Assembly: GCA_030762895.1 (NCBI GenBank)
Contig: CM061067.1
Span: 172,172,518-172,236,517 of the forward strand
Direction: 5' to 3'
DNA: 64,000 nt
Source: Sophora flavescens
Lineage: Eukaryota; Streptophyta; Magnoliopsida; Fabales; Fabaceae
Numbering within the stretch: the first letter of the stretch is position 1; every line of letters begins with the position of its first letter. The translations under genes and the position numbers were made by a program. This document shows positions 11,857 to 23,591 of the stretch, piece after piece. Below the pieces are notes generated by a model, which made no database searches, was not told the DNA's origin, and saw only the letters and a program-made list of their open reading frames with translations.

Positions 11857-12333
11857 CACAAGAGGCCCCTATTCCTAGATACCATTCAGCAGTCACCTCT
11901 TTGAATATGTGAAGAATTGAGATAAAATATGAATAGCTCTTCTCTCCTTCATACATGATTTGTGCTATATCTTCTTCATCTTCTCTTCTAGGTAATCCTT
12001 CGTACATGATTTTGTGCGATAAAATATGATAAAGATTTGATGTTCTCACCACCTTAAAACGTATTTCAAGATTTATGTCATTTGCTTTATCAGTTTTGAC
12101 AAGGTCCAATGCCCTTTTGGGTGCTCTCCCAGTCTCTCAACCTTGCCGTCCAAAGCAAATTATAAAGTATAAACTCAGTTCCAAGAGACAAGTCCAACAC
12201 AAAAATCAATTACAAAGTCTACTCTTGATACAGCTCAAGCATTTGTATGTTACTTTAATCATATCAACCTTGTGTGTCATAGCTATATCAATAAAGCTAG
12301 AATTAGAATTAACTCTGGTTGCAGATAGGAACT

Positions 12334-12801
12334 ATGATGAAGGAAGGAAGCGGGCAAAGTAAGCTTATGCATTACATATTAGCCCCCATGAGAATTCTAA
12401 AGAGAGCAAGGCAATTATACTTAAAGGGTGTGGTGGAATGTGCTGGAGGATATGGTGATGGAGCCACCAGTCCTGCTGTTCATCACATTTCACACTTGCC
12501 TAACACTGACTGCCTCAACCACAGTTCGCGGAGGACGAGTGGCGGTGAAGGACGGAGGGAGCTTTTGAGAACAGTGCAGATCAGAAATGTAGGAAATGAA
12601 AATACGCAAAGACTTCCATTTGTGGGGTATGAGTATGATGCTGGGGTGAGAAAGATGGGAAGAATTGACAAGGATCGACCTTGCTCTTTTGAGGAAGATC
12701 AAATGGATTTCAAGAACCACGAATCTATTATTTGTATCCAAGAAGAAGGACCAATGTTGTCAATGTCAACATGCGTGTTGTGTATTATCAATGAAGATTG
12801 A
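12334..12801 (+). CDS. Small conserved plant protein of unknown function
   Basis: A single open frame of 155 residues. It resembles a land-plant family of small uncharacterised proteins that share an N-terminal amphipathic block and a C-terminal GMGRIDED-like block. Here these are LMHYILAPMRILKRARQLYL (residues 11-30) followed by ECAGGYG, RRELLRTVQIRN in the middle, and KMGRIDKDRPCSFEED (107-122). There is no signal peptide or membrane span. The ATG at 12334 is chosen over 12337 and 12367 because the sequence just upstream looks like a splice acceptor (TTGCAG/ATAGG). The family assignment is by memory of motifs; I do not claim a function. The gypsy element at 8431-11769 ends about 80 bp upstream of its TATA-like site. 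Confidence 0.7.
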   Translation: MMKEGSGQSKLMHYILAPMRILKRARQLYLKGVVECAGGYGDGATSPAVHHISHLPNTDCLNHSSRRTSGGEGRRELLRTVQIRNVGNENTQRLPFVGYEYDAGVRKMGRIDKDRPCSFEEDQMDFKNHESIICIQEEGPMLSMSTCVLCIINED

Positions 12802-13363
12802 AGAATGATATGCAAGACGCATATAGTCCCAAAAGAGGTGACTCAGCCTGAGTTAGAAAACTTGGAGCAATTCTCTGCATTTTGAGTTCAGCTTTTTCTA
12901 CTCTGCTTCCACAATTATTCCATTTATTTTACAGATGAATTATTTATGCTAATCTTGCAATCGGCAATTTCATGAATATTACGCTTCAAACAATGTCATG
13001 CGATAAATATATAATGTAAGCATACTACGTTGCTATTGAAAGTTATTTTCTTTAATAAATTTTTATAAATACAATGTTAATTATTTTTATCATAAATTTT
13101 TGAAATATGGCTCAGAAAAAAACAAAAAACGTCTTCAAGGCAGATGGTGCCAACTGCCAAAAGAGTCTGTACTGACGGTAGATGTGAAGAATGGGGGTTG
13201 GGGAGTTGAGGACGTTAAGTACTTACTTAACCTTTATAGTTGACTGTGACAATTCACAATTAGATCTGAACCACCAGTGTTTCTCTTACGTTATGTTCCC
13301 ATTATTGGAACTAGTTAACACATTACCGGCCATTTGATTTGGATACACTACTCAACTGCATAT
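12802..13363. other. Intergenic spacer
   Basis: Probable 3' untranslated region of the preceding gene, then AT-rich DNA up to the SCPL pseudogene. No other feature is recognised. Confidence 0.5.
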
Positions 13364-13974
13364 ATGCTGCTCCTCACTCTCATTCTTCTCATCACTGCTG
13401 AGACACTTCCAGGCTTTCCTGGCAAACTTCCTTTCAAGCTTGAAACTGGGTAAGTAAATACTACTATTCCTGAAATAAAAAAAAATTTAACAGTTGGACT
13501 CATTTTGTTGCTAGCAATTGATTTTGTTGATTTTCGTTACTAAGGTATGTGGGTGTGTAGGCCACTTAGACAGCGTCCAGCTATATTATTATTTCATTGA
13601 ATCTGAGAGTAACCCGGAGGATGATCCTATTCTGCTTTGGCTCACTGGTGGTCCTGGTTGTTCTGGTTTTTCTCCCCTTGTTTATGAAGTAGGTATGTTC
13701 TGCTGAGAATGACAGACTCTGTATGTGATGTGGTGTTGGAAATCACTATAGAATCACAACCATGGGACTTGTATAAAACAAGAGAATTAACTATGTTAAT
13801 AAGGGTAACTTTTGCACGTTGGTTATTCTCTATGATAGTAAGAGCCTGTCTCATTCAGAGTTATATGCACATAAACATATGTAACGAACTAGACCACTTT
13901 GTTACAGATCTCCTGTTATTTGATTATGCCAAATCAAGTGGCAGCGGAAAATTGCCAACGCTGAAGTTGAATCC

Positions 13975-14282
13975 TGTTAGAAAAAACAGAACAGAGAAGA
14001 GAGATTTTGTAAAACTGAAGCAGTGAAGTTATGCAGGAGCAGCAGAGAACAAAAAATGGAAGAAGGTACGTTGATTTCACTACATTCACGTACAAAGTTC
14101 TTACATATACAAGAAGAAAAAAATGTAAACAAAAGGCTAAGATAGTCATCCTATAAAAAGTACAAAAAGCTGATACAAATCTCCATAAATCAAGGAGTAT
14201 CTCTCCTTTTCACCTAACCAAAATACTGTAACAATAAACTAACATTAACTTAAAGTATATAGAAAAATCTCACTTTCTAACA
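13975..14282 (-). repeat. 3' LTR of the copia element in SCPL
   Basis: 308 bp, plus strand TGTTAG...CTAACA. On the minus strand it is preceded by the polypurine tract AAGGAGGAGGAG (14283-14294). Confidence 0.93.
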
Positions 14283-16575
14283 CTCCTCCTCCTTGAGATT
14301 TTTCTTGGATACTCCAAGCTTTGATCTCAAAACTTCAAACTTGCCCTTGGAAAGGGCTTTTGTCATTATGTCTGCAATCTGACTTTCTGAGTTGCAATGC
14401 TCCAAGCTTACTTCCTTTGATTTTGATTTGTTAAAACAGAAACCAACTCCTTTCTCTAATGGCATGATATTTCACCTTGATTTTGTTGGTTCTTCCATGC
14501 CGATTCTTTGCTATAGCAATAAATACTTGTTGTCCACATAAACGATAGTAGCTTCACCTAAACCGATCTTCCTTAGCTTGATGCAAAAAATATCCTTCCC
14601 TGTTTGTGTCTTCTGAGATACCTGAAACGAGGAAATTGGCAAAACCACATCCTTTTCTTTGAATTCCATGAGAAAACAAAGATCAAATGAGAAAACATAA
14701 CCAGAGGTACTCTTGGCATCATCTACACTTCTGCCCAATCACCCATAACCTAGGAGGTCTCCACTTTCTTTTTCGAAAAACACAAGCCATAATCAACTAT
14801 ACCTCTAACATATCTCAAAACTCTTTTTGCTGCACTATAATGAGCTTGACTAGGAGAATGCATGAATCGGACAACGGACTTGCAGAGAAACATTATGTCG
14901 AGTCTTGTGGGTGAAAGATACAATAAGCTACCAATCATGCTTCAGTACATAGAAGCATCTATTTTTTTGTTAGTATCATTAATTGACACTTCTCATTTAC
15001 AACAAGGGGTGTGTCCACAGGTTTACATTTCTCCATATGAAACTTCTTTAATATCTCGAAAGCATACTTTCTTTGTGAAATGAACATTCCAGCATCTGAT
15101 TGATCAATCTCCATTCCAAGAAAATACTTCATTTCACCCAAATCAGTCATTTCAAATTCATTCTCCATATCATGCTTAAATTGTTTTAGGTAGATTGAAT
15201 TTTTACCTATAACAAGTAGATCATCAACATACAATGACACAATCAGCTGCACTTCATTCCTTGACCTTTGCACATACAAAGTAGCTTCACTTTCACTTCT
15301 TTTAAAGCCTTTCTGCATAAGATAGCTATCAATTCTGCTGTACCAAGTCCTTGGTGCTTGTTTCAAGCCATAGAGAGCTTTATGAAGTTTGTAGACTTTA
15401 TCTTGACTTCCCGAAACCTGAAAACCTTCAGGTTGATCAACATAAATCTCCTCCTCATGCAAACCATTTAAGAATGCAGACTTTACATCAAAATGATAAA
15501 TTTTCCAACTCAATTTTGTTGCCAATACAACTAACAACCTGATTGTATCATGTCTTGCTACAGGAGCAAATGTATTTGAAAAATCAACACCATGTTACTG
15601 AAAGTAGCCTTTTACCATCAATCTTGCCTTAAGTTTGTTTACAGAACCATCGGCATTGAGTTTAGTTCTGTAAACCCACTTAACACCAATTACCTTTTGA
15701 TTGCTTGGTCTGTCCATAAGCTGCCATGTTTTGTTTTTCTCTATCATATTCATCTCCTCCTTCATGGCAGCTCTCCAACCTTCTATTTCAACAGCTTCAC
15801 TATATCTTGTTGGTTCTAATGCAGCAACATTACATCTTTCATAAATATCTTCCAAGGTTCTAGTGCCTCTAACTGGAAAATCAATATCACTATCATAATC
15901 TTCTTCTTCATTTTCAGAATTATTTCCTTGGAGATTGCCTTCTCTAGGTTGATCTTTACTTGAGGCTTCTACTTTGCAATTCTCCCAATTCCATTTGGAA
16001 AGCTCATCAAACTTTACATTTCTGCTAACAAGAATCTTTTTGGTATTTAAATTGTATATTCTGTAGCCTTTAGAGTTGCTGCTATATCCCACCAAAATGC
16101 CAACTTCTGACTTCTTATCTAGTTTATATCTTTTCACTTCTGGAACAAGAGCATAGCACACACATCCAAATATTTTGAGATGCTCCACTGAAGACTTCCT
16201 TCCAAACCATGCTTCAAAGGGTGTTTTTCCATTTAAGGCTTTTGTAGGCAACAAATTCAGCAAGTACACTGAGGTGTTTACAGCCTCAGCCCAAAAGGTT
16301 TTAGGAAGACCTTTTTCAAAGAGCAAACATCGAGCCATCTCCATAACTGTCATGTTCTTCCTTTCACTCACTCCATTTTGTTGAGGAGTGTAAGGAACAT
16401 TCAATTGATGCTGGATTCCAACTTGTTCACAAAACTTTTTAAATTCCCCTGCTGTATACTCAGTTCCATTATCAGATCTGAGCCTTTTAATTTGACATTG
16501 AGCTTCATTTTCAACTATAAGCTTGAACCTCTGAAATGCAGCAAAAACTTCTGATTTTTTCCTTAGAAAAAACAC
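14277..16575 (-). pseudogene. Copia integrase, reverse transcriptase and RNase H, broken
   Basis: Collinear pieces of the same polyprotein. 16575-15595 holds the rest of integrase (RSDNGTEY, TPQQNGVSERKN) and the start of RT (WRAAMKEEMNMIEKNKTW). It stops at a TAA in GYFQ. 15537-14959 continues RT (DVKSAFLNG, YGLKQAPRTWY, SLYVDDLLVIG). 14938-14750 is the end of RT, and 14738-14511 and 14465-14277 are RNase H remnants ending in ADIMTKALSKGKFE. At least two nonsense sites and several frameshifts make it non-functional. Confidence 0.88.
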
Positions 16576-18237
16576 TCAGCTCATTCTTTTAAAATCATCT
16601 ATAAACAGCAGAAAATACTTGCTGCCATTTAAAGATATTGTGCTCATTGGACCACACACATCAGTGTGTATAAGCTGTAATTTTTCAGCAGCTCTCCATG
16701 TTGCTACAGCAGGAAATGGCAGTCTACTTTGTTTTCCAAATTGACATACATCACACACATCAACATCATCTTGAATGGTTGGTAAATTTTCGACTAAATC
16801 ATTTAAGCTCATTTGCTTCAAAGTTGAATAACTAAAATGACCAAGTCTTTTATGCCACAAAGAAGAATCATCTTCAACACTTGGAAAAGCATGCATAGCA
16901 GTTTGTTTCCACTCTATTGGAAAGCTTTTGCCTCTCATTTTAATAGACATTAGCTCACACCCGGAAGGATCAAATATGGTGCATCTCATATCTTCAAAAT
17001 GCAAGGAATAATTTCTTTCTAGCATTTGTCCCACACTCAAAAGACTTTGATTTATCTCAGGCACAAATAAGACATCAGAAATATATTTGATACCTGAGGG
17101 AGTTTCAACAGCAACAACTCCTTTGCCTTTGACATCAACACACTCTCCATTACCAATGGTGACTTTGGAGTAGTAGGACTGGTCAAACTCCTTGAAAATG
17201 CTAGCATTATGTGTCATATGATTAGTGCATCCACTATCTATTAGCCATGCTTCTTTGCTACTGCTTGCTGAATAACAAGTAGCAACAAACAACTGCTCCT
17301 CATCTTGTTGATGCTCAACAACTTGAGCTTGTTGTCCCTGTTGGTTTGCTTTATTTTTGCAAACCTTCTCCACATGACCAAGTTGATTGCAGGCCCTACA
17401 TTTAACTCCTGGCCTGTACCAACAATATTTTTTTGTATGGTTGTCCTTCTTACAATGGGGGCAAGGTGAAAACTTTGTTTTCCAACCTCCTCCTTTGCTG
17501 CTTTCTACTTCTTTTTTTCCTTTTCCTTTCTTCCCTCCAAATGGCTTTTTCCCATGACTACTAGAGCCTTGGACTTTGCCTTTGTTGCTGTCCACAAGAG
17601 CACCTTCTACATTTTCATCCATTCTCAAAGATCTTCTATGTTCAGTAGCTTGCAAAGCATTCACAAGCTCTGCAACTGAAATTTGAGAAAAATCTTTATT
17701 TTCTTCAAGAGAGGAGATTTTTGACTCAAACCTCTCTGAAAGACACACCAGAATTTTCTCCACCACCCGTTGATCACTAAGCTCCTCACCTAGCAATCTG
17801 ATTTGTGTGACTACCTTTGAAAGTCTATCCGAAAACTCCTTAATAGTTTCAGTTTCTTTCATCTTCAATGCTTCAAATTCTCTTCTCAAGTTCAGCACCT
17901 GCATCCTCTTTGTTCTTTCACTCCCTTGAAACTCCTCCTTCAGCTTCTCCCAAGCTTCTTTTGCAGTTTCAAGATTCAAGATCTTGATAAATACATCATC
18001 ATGTAGTGCAGCATGCATGATGGCAAGTGCTCTGCCTTCCTTTGCCACTTCATCATTATGATTCCTCATTTGAGCTACTGTTGGGTTGTTTTGTAAAGGA
18101 GGTGGATTGCTGCCATTTTCCACCACATCCCATAAACTCTGAGCTCTGAGGTAGGTTCTCATTTTTGCTGCCCACAAATGATTGTTTTCTCCTGCAAATA
18201 TAGGAGGTGGAGGTAAAGAACTATTGCTGAAAGCCAT
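16576..18237 (-). pseudogene. Copia gag, protease and start of integrase
   Basis: An open frame of 553 codons starting MAFSNSSLPPPPIFAGENNH. It has a UBN2-type gag region (residues 1-200), two zinc knuckles (CPHCKKDNHTKKYC and CRACNQLGHVEKVC), an aspartic protease motif (WLIDSGCTNHMTH), the pre-integrase HHCC region (LWHKRLGHFSYSTLKQM) and the first part of the integrase core (HTDVCGPM). The frame ends at a TGA where family members have an aromatic residue (context DDFKRMS), and the sequence continues in the same frame into 16575-15595. This is therefore the 5' part of one polyprotein interrupted by a nonsense change. Confidence 0.9.
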
Positions 18238-18349
18238 TTTGGTGTTTGAAGGTTTTTTTTTTGTGTGGAGGATTTCTTGCTGGTTTTATCTCAGACACTG
18301 TCTTGCCCACTGGTTTTTTTTTACTCACAGACCCTTTAAGATCAATGAA

Positions 18350-18361
18350 GCTCTGATACCA
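18350..18361 (-). other. Primer-binding site for initiator Met-tRNA
   Basis: The minus strand reads TGGTATCAGAGC directly after the 5' LTR, the standard complement of the plant initiator tRNA-Met 3' end. Confidence 0.9.
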
Positions 18362-18669
18362 TGTTAGAAAAAACAGAACAGAGAAGAGAGATTTTGTAAA
18401 ACTGAAGCAGTGAAGTTATGCAGGAGCAGCAGAGAACAAAAAATGGAAGAAGGTATGTTGATTTCACTACATTCACGTACAAAGTTCTTACATATACAAG
18501 AAGAAAAAAATGTAAACAAAAGGCTAAGATAGCCACCCTATAGAAAGTACAAAAAGCTGATACAAATCTCCATAAATCAAGGATTATATCTCATTTTCAC
18601 CTAACCAAAATACTTTAACAATAAACTAACATTAACTTAAAGTATATAGAAAAATCTCAATTTCTAACA
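18362..18669 (-). repeat. 5' LTR of the copia element in SCPL
   Basis: 308 bp, same length and ends as 13975-14282. The primer-binding site lies immediately inside it. Confidence 0.93.
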
Positions 18670-19008
18670 AATCCATACTCATGGACAAAGGTCTGTTTGT
18701 GTGACTCACTCTCCAATCACAATTGATCTCTCTTTTGAACCCTAAATATAATGCATTAGCAATGATGTGGAGTATAGTCACAAGAGTTATGATAATTCAT
18801 TAATTCTGGTAGCTTTCATAATCACTAGCACTTCATTTTGCTACTTAAAGGGATTTCATCATCTAATGATCGTAGAAAGGAACAACCTGATTCATTTCTC
18901 AAAAGGGGCCATGAAAATGAGGTCTGAAGACTCAATATGAATAACATATTTTATTCAAATCTTGATGACAACGTCTACCCCGACAGATAACAATTATGCA
19001 TATCTCGA

Positions 19009-19716
19009 CTTTGTTTGGTTGTGAGAAGAAAAAAAGAAGAGAGAAAGATATGAGAAAGAGTAAGGGAAGATAGAAAATGATGAGAAATAGAATAGATTTT
19101 ATGTGTTGTTTGGTGCAAGAGAAATAAGAGAGAAATAGAGGAGAAATATGTGTTTTCTCTCTCTCCCCTTTAATTTGGTTGGATAGAAAACAAGAAGAGA
19201 GAATTTTTTTTTAAAAGACAAAAATATCCTTAACTAAAGAATCAATACAAAAATATTTAAAGTTAATTGATTTAAGTTATTTTAACTAATCAAATAATTT
19301 AAATTAATTTAACTGATTTAAGTTATTTTAAATAAAATTTATTAGTTTAATATAGTTATTTTATTTATTTCAATTCAATTTAATTAAATAAATGATTAAT
19401 TTAATACAAATGATAGGTTTTGTTAGGGATGTCAACATAGTTGGGATATCTAGCAAGGCACCTTTGGCTAAAATAAATAAAAAATTATTAAATAATTGAA
19501 TGAGAATCCAAAAAGAATTATACGCAAGTTATTTTACATGAAATATTATCTCCCTCTTCCATTTTCTTCTCATGGGGGAGAAAAAAATTTGAGGTGTCTC
19601 ACCAATTTTTTTTTCTCTTCCCTATTTTTCTCCCTCACCAATCAAGAGAAAAATATATTTTCTCTTATTTTGTCTGTTCGTGTATTTTCTCTTTGCCATT
19701 TTCTACCGAAACAAAG
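19009..19716. mobile_element. Probable MITE in an SCPL pseudogene intron
   Basis: Inverted ends CTTTGTTTGG (19009) and CCGAAACAAAG (ends 19716). The left arm is purine-rich (repeated GAGAAA) and the right arm is the pyrimidine-rich counterpart. No coding capacity and no clear target duplication. It abuts the next MITE. Confidence 0.5.
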
Positions 19717-19722
19717 AAAGCC

Positions 19723-20345
19723 TAAGGGTCCGTTTGATTCGCAGTACAGGAAGAACAACACAGTACAGTATAAAACAGTACAGAACAAGTGGTTGAGTTA
19801 CAGCACAACTTTTTGTGATGTGTGGTGTTTGGTAGTTGATGCACAGAACAATCGATTTTGTCCAATATGTTGTTTGATATGCATACGTATTGGACAAGAC
19901 AACGGAAAATTTATTAAAATGTCATTTGTACTATATAATGTTTGATGTGCATTATAAAAATATACGGAACAAGAATTTTATATTTTAAATACTTTTTTAT
20001 TTATAATTAAATTATTATCAAGCTATCCTCTTATAATATATTGATAATATATATTCTCAAGTTTTTTTTATATAATTAAAACATTAAAATAGATAAATAA
20101 TGGAGAGGGACATGGAGAGGGACGTGGATCAGTGAGGGGTTGGAGGATAAATTTGGCATTTCATTTATTTTGTGCACAGGACAAGTTTTTGTCCCTTGAT
20201 TAAGTGAGTAACAAAACTTTAAGCTTTTGTCCAGTCCATTATCTTGCTTTTGTCCTGTCCATAAACCAAATTAAAAATCAAACATATAACAAAATGATTT
20301 GTACTGGACTGTCCCTTACAAAATAACAAATCAAACGGACCCTAA
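19723..20345. mobile_element. Tourist/PIF-Harbinger-like MITE with TAA duplication
   Basis: The element is 19726-20342 (617 bp). Its ends are GGGTCCGTTTGATT and the inverted AATCAAACGGACCC, flanked on both sides by TAA. TIR sequence and 3-bp TAA target match PIF/Harbinger-derived MITEs. It lies in the region where SCPL exons are missing. A truncated relative is at 524-720. Confidence 0.8.
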
Positions 20346-20844
20346 GTTAAACTTGTCTGTTTTTCACTTGTACTTGCAGGAATCGAGGCTGGACACAACC
20401 CACAAATGAATCCTCAGGTGCAACCGCACCTTTTTCTTCTTCTTTTTTCCATTTATACAATCTCATACTAAATCAAAAAAGAGAAAGGCCTTTTAAATAA
20501 CGTTCTTTCTAAATGGTATATATGAAATCCCAGGGATATGTACTCGGCAACCCCGTGACATATGGTGATCCTAATCGGAGAATTCCATTTTATCACAGAA
20601 CAGGGTTAATATCGGATAAACTCTACGAGGTGCATGGCTTGACACCAAACTTTGTTTGGTTGATATTAATATCTTAATCTGAAAAACAAACAAAAGTTGT
20701 CAAATATTCTGATATCTTAATTTATATTCTTGGGTGCTCATATATATTGGAGTCAACCAAAAGGAATTGCCAAGGTGAATACACAAATGTAGACTCAAGC
20801 AATGGCGCGTGTTTAGTGAATCTTGAAAGAAACAAGTCCATTAT

Positions 20845-21790
20845 TAGTTTTTTTTTATAAACAAAAATACATATGTGAGTATAAGGTATACTCAAACCCA
20901 TTTATACGAGAGGAACAATTCCTAGCGAGGAAAAAGATACATGTTCAGTCTAGATCCCAAAGCACTTTTGCATAAAACAGAAGCACTCATCAAGGTTGAA
21001 TAATTAACTAAAACCCCCTCACCATCAATATTCATCCAATAACAACCAAAAGCAACCAAAAAGACCCTGACCAACCACCAAGACAACCAGCAAGCACGAT
21101 TCCCAGCACCCACATTTGAGTACATATCGTACTTAATGGACAAAATCTGCACAATAGCTAAAAACCCCAAAACAGACAATACTATTTTTTCCTCTTCAAG
21201 CTATACTCCGGGCAACTAATTGGATTCATACACCAGTTGACATAATTAGCACACCATTTCCAAGCTGTCAACCTGATTGCCTCGTACAATTTGTCGAACT
21301 CCAAACCACAGTTGTTGAAAGCGATGTTATTCCTATGAAGCCAAATGGACCACACAATAGCGAACCATACCAGTTGCCAACAAAAAGCAGAAACTCTAGA
21401 GCACAAGAAACCGGTATGCTGAAGGAAATGGGACTTAAAATCAGATGGTAAAACCACATCAAAGCCAAACCATTTGTAAATATGCACCCACATGCTGTAA
21501 AAGTATGAGCAGTAAAACAGAACATGTTCAGTTTCCTCAAGATGACTTTTACAAAAAATGCATACCGGAATATGTGATCCCACTTGTACCCCTCTCTTTT
21601 GTAAGTTCACAGTAGTTGGTATCCTATCCAAAGAAGCCTTCCAACAAAATGCGACGACTCTCAAAGGAGCCTTTGAATTCCACAGAGTTCTATAGATCCC
21701 TACATCAACCGAAGTGTTTCTTGAGGAGATCAAGTTGTATGCTGTATTAACACTATACACCCCTGAAGGATCCCCATCCCAGCACCAAGA
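20845..21790 (-). mobile_element. 5'-truncated LINE (non-LTR retrotransposon) 3' end
   Basis: On the minus strand, 21760-21182 encodes a 192-residue piece of the RT-associated zinc-binding region typical of plant L1 LINEs: YSVNTAYNLIS, LWNSKAPLRVVAFCWKASLDRIPT, then CIFCKSHLEETEHVLFYC. Downstream 3' sequence ends in a short A-run (T-run at 20848-20856 on the plus strand) right beside SCPL exon sequence. The 5' edge near 21790 is approximate. No target duplication was found. Confidence 0.75.
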
Positions 21791-23267
21791 ATCATCACGG
21801 TTAAATAACTAGTTCTTAATTTGAACGTATAAATAACTAGCTAGGTTGGTGCCATGTGCTGGTGGCCATCAAGTTCATATACATTTGATGATATGCACTT
21901 TTCATTTTCAAATGTTGCAGTGCGTTAAGAAGATCTATCAAGCGCAAATATTAGAACCTCTCTGTGATGCTGAGACCCCTCCTTCCAACTAGTTCTCCAC
22001 GCCGTTGATTGTGGTGCCGGGTAAAACTCATCATTTATGCATGTTCATAGTTTAAATTAGTCTAGCTAGAAAATCCTTATGCAGCTTATATATGTCTAAT
22101 ATAATATGTGAGTTTCGCTTGGTAAATACGAATCCTCGCTTCCAAGGTAAACATATGTTAAAATTTGTAACTTCGTAACAAGCCGTCTATAACAAAACAG
22201 GTATAATTTTTACTATAAATACTCTTTATTTTATTGTCCAAAATAATTCTGTATCGGAACTAAATAGGAACAGAGATTTTGAGAGTTTAAAGGGTGGTCC
22301 CCTCTGAATAATGAACTAGTTTAAAGAAACTAATGATTTAAGGTCTGCTATATGTTCTTATAAAAAATAAATAATAAGGTCTGCTATGTGTAATAACTAG
22401 TTTTAATGATTTTAGGACTAAATTAACTAATATCTTGATAAAAAAAAAAAGGATTATTTTCTTTGGATTTAATGTTGTTGCATTATCAGTATTTTTATAC
22501 CGTCATTCAATTATATATTATCATATTGTTAAAAATATTTGATTCCTATAATAACTATTCCAAAAGTTACATATATTAATAATATATGATGGAGTGATAG
22601 TGTAAAATGTTTAGAATTAGCAATATATGAAAATTAAAATATTTTGTTTTTGGTGACATAACTCGTATAAATAAATTTAAATTATGCAACTTACAAATTT
22701 TCAATCAGTGTCGACTATTTTTTATTTTTTATTTTTGTAGTATGACAACTATGTCTTCCCTTACATATGGGCTAACCATGTAGAAGTTCAAACAGCTCTT
22801 CATGTCCAGAAGGTATGGTAATCAATTGGTAAATTTGGGAAATTATGAATTACATTATTTGCACACTGTAAGACTGTGAGTACACTACTTCTATAGTTAT
22901 TTTTTAGACATACTTCTATAGTTGTATATATGGATCGGTGTCTAAATTTAACTGAATTATGATTCAGATTTTGTACATTATTTTAGTGTGCCGAAAAATA
23001 ACGTAAACAAGAGTTTTTCAGATAGATCAATTCCAAACATACCTTTCTAAAGGAAATTTTTTTGTCAGGGAATCAAGGATTGGATGAGATGCAATACCAG
23101 TCTATCTTACAGCTTTGATGTCACTAATACTCTACCATATCACCAGTATCTAACCAAGAAAGACTACAAAGTTCTGATTTACAGGTCTTCACAACTGTTA
23201 GGTTTTATAGGATTGCCCTTACTTATTTATTTTTTCCCCAAACTCATATTGACACTTAAAACCGAAT

Positions 23268-23591
23268 ACTGTGTGTGGGTTTGGATAAACATTTGACAAA
23301 TATGATTTTGGATATAATTGATTTTGTAGAATTGATTTAATACAATTGAATTTGAAGTAAAGTGATTTATGTTTGAATGTTTTTATTTTGAAAGCAAGTT
23401 CAATATAAAATTTAGTCTAATTTTTCAATCCAAAAGCAGAAGCTACTCCAAGCTGCTTCTGGTATAATCAATTTTGGATACAAAATTACTTTCCGAAACG
23501 TGTAACCAAACACTTATTTTTTTACCAGAATCACGTTTGATATGTACAAAATCACTTCTGGTGTCTCCAGAAGTGGAACCAAACACACACT
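23268..23591. mobile_element. MITE with GTGTGTGGGTTTGG ends
   Basis: The element is 23271-23588, with ends GTGTGTGGGTTTGG and CCAAACACAC, flanked by ACT on both sides (possible 3-bp duplication). The inner halves are also inverted: ATTGATTTTGTAGAAT against TAATCAATTTTGG. It lies in an SCPL intron. Same family as 752-1074. Confidence 0.6.

Larger units (their letters stand above)
13970..18674 (-). mobile_element. Ty1/copia retrotransposon inserted in SCPL exon 3
   Basis: The complete element is 13975-18669 (4695 bp), flanked by the exact 5-bp duplication AATCC (13970-13974, 18670-18674). It has 308-bp LTRs, a primer site, a polypurine tract, and gag-pol on the minus strand. Removing the element and one AATCC restores a continuous SCPL exon (LKLNP joined to YSWTK), which proves the insertion point. 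By eye the two LTRs differ at about nine positions, so the insertion is not brand new. Confidence 0.95.

Noticed and set aside
12075..12362. 95-codon open frame just before the small gene at 12334
   Set aside because: Overlaps the predicted leader intron and its composition is non-coding. The frame at 12334 carries the family-like motifs instead.
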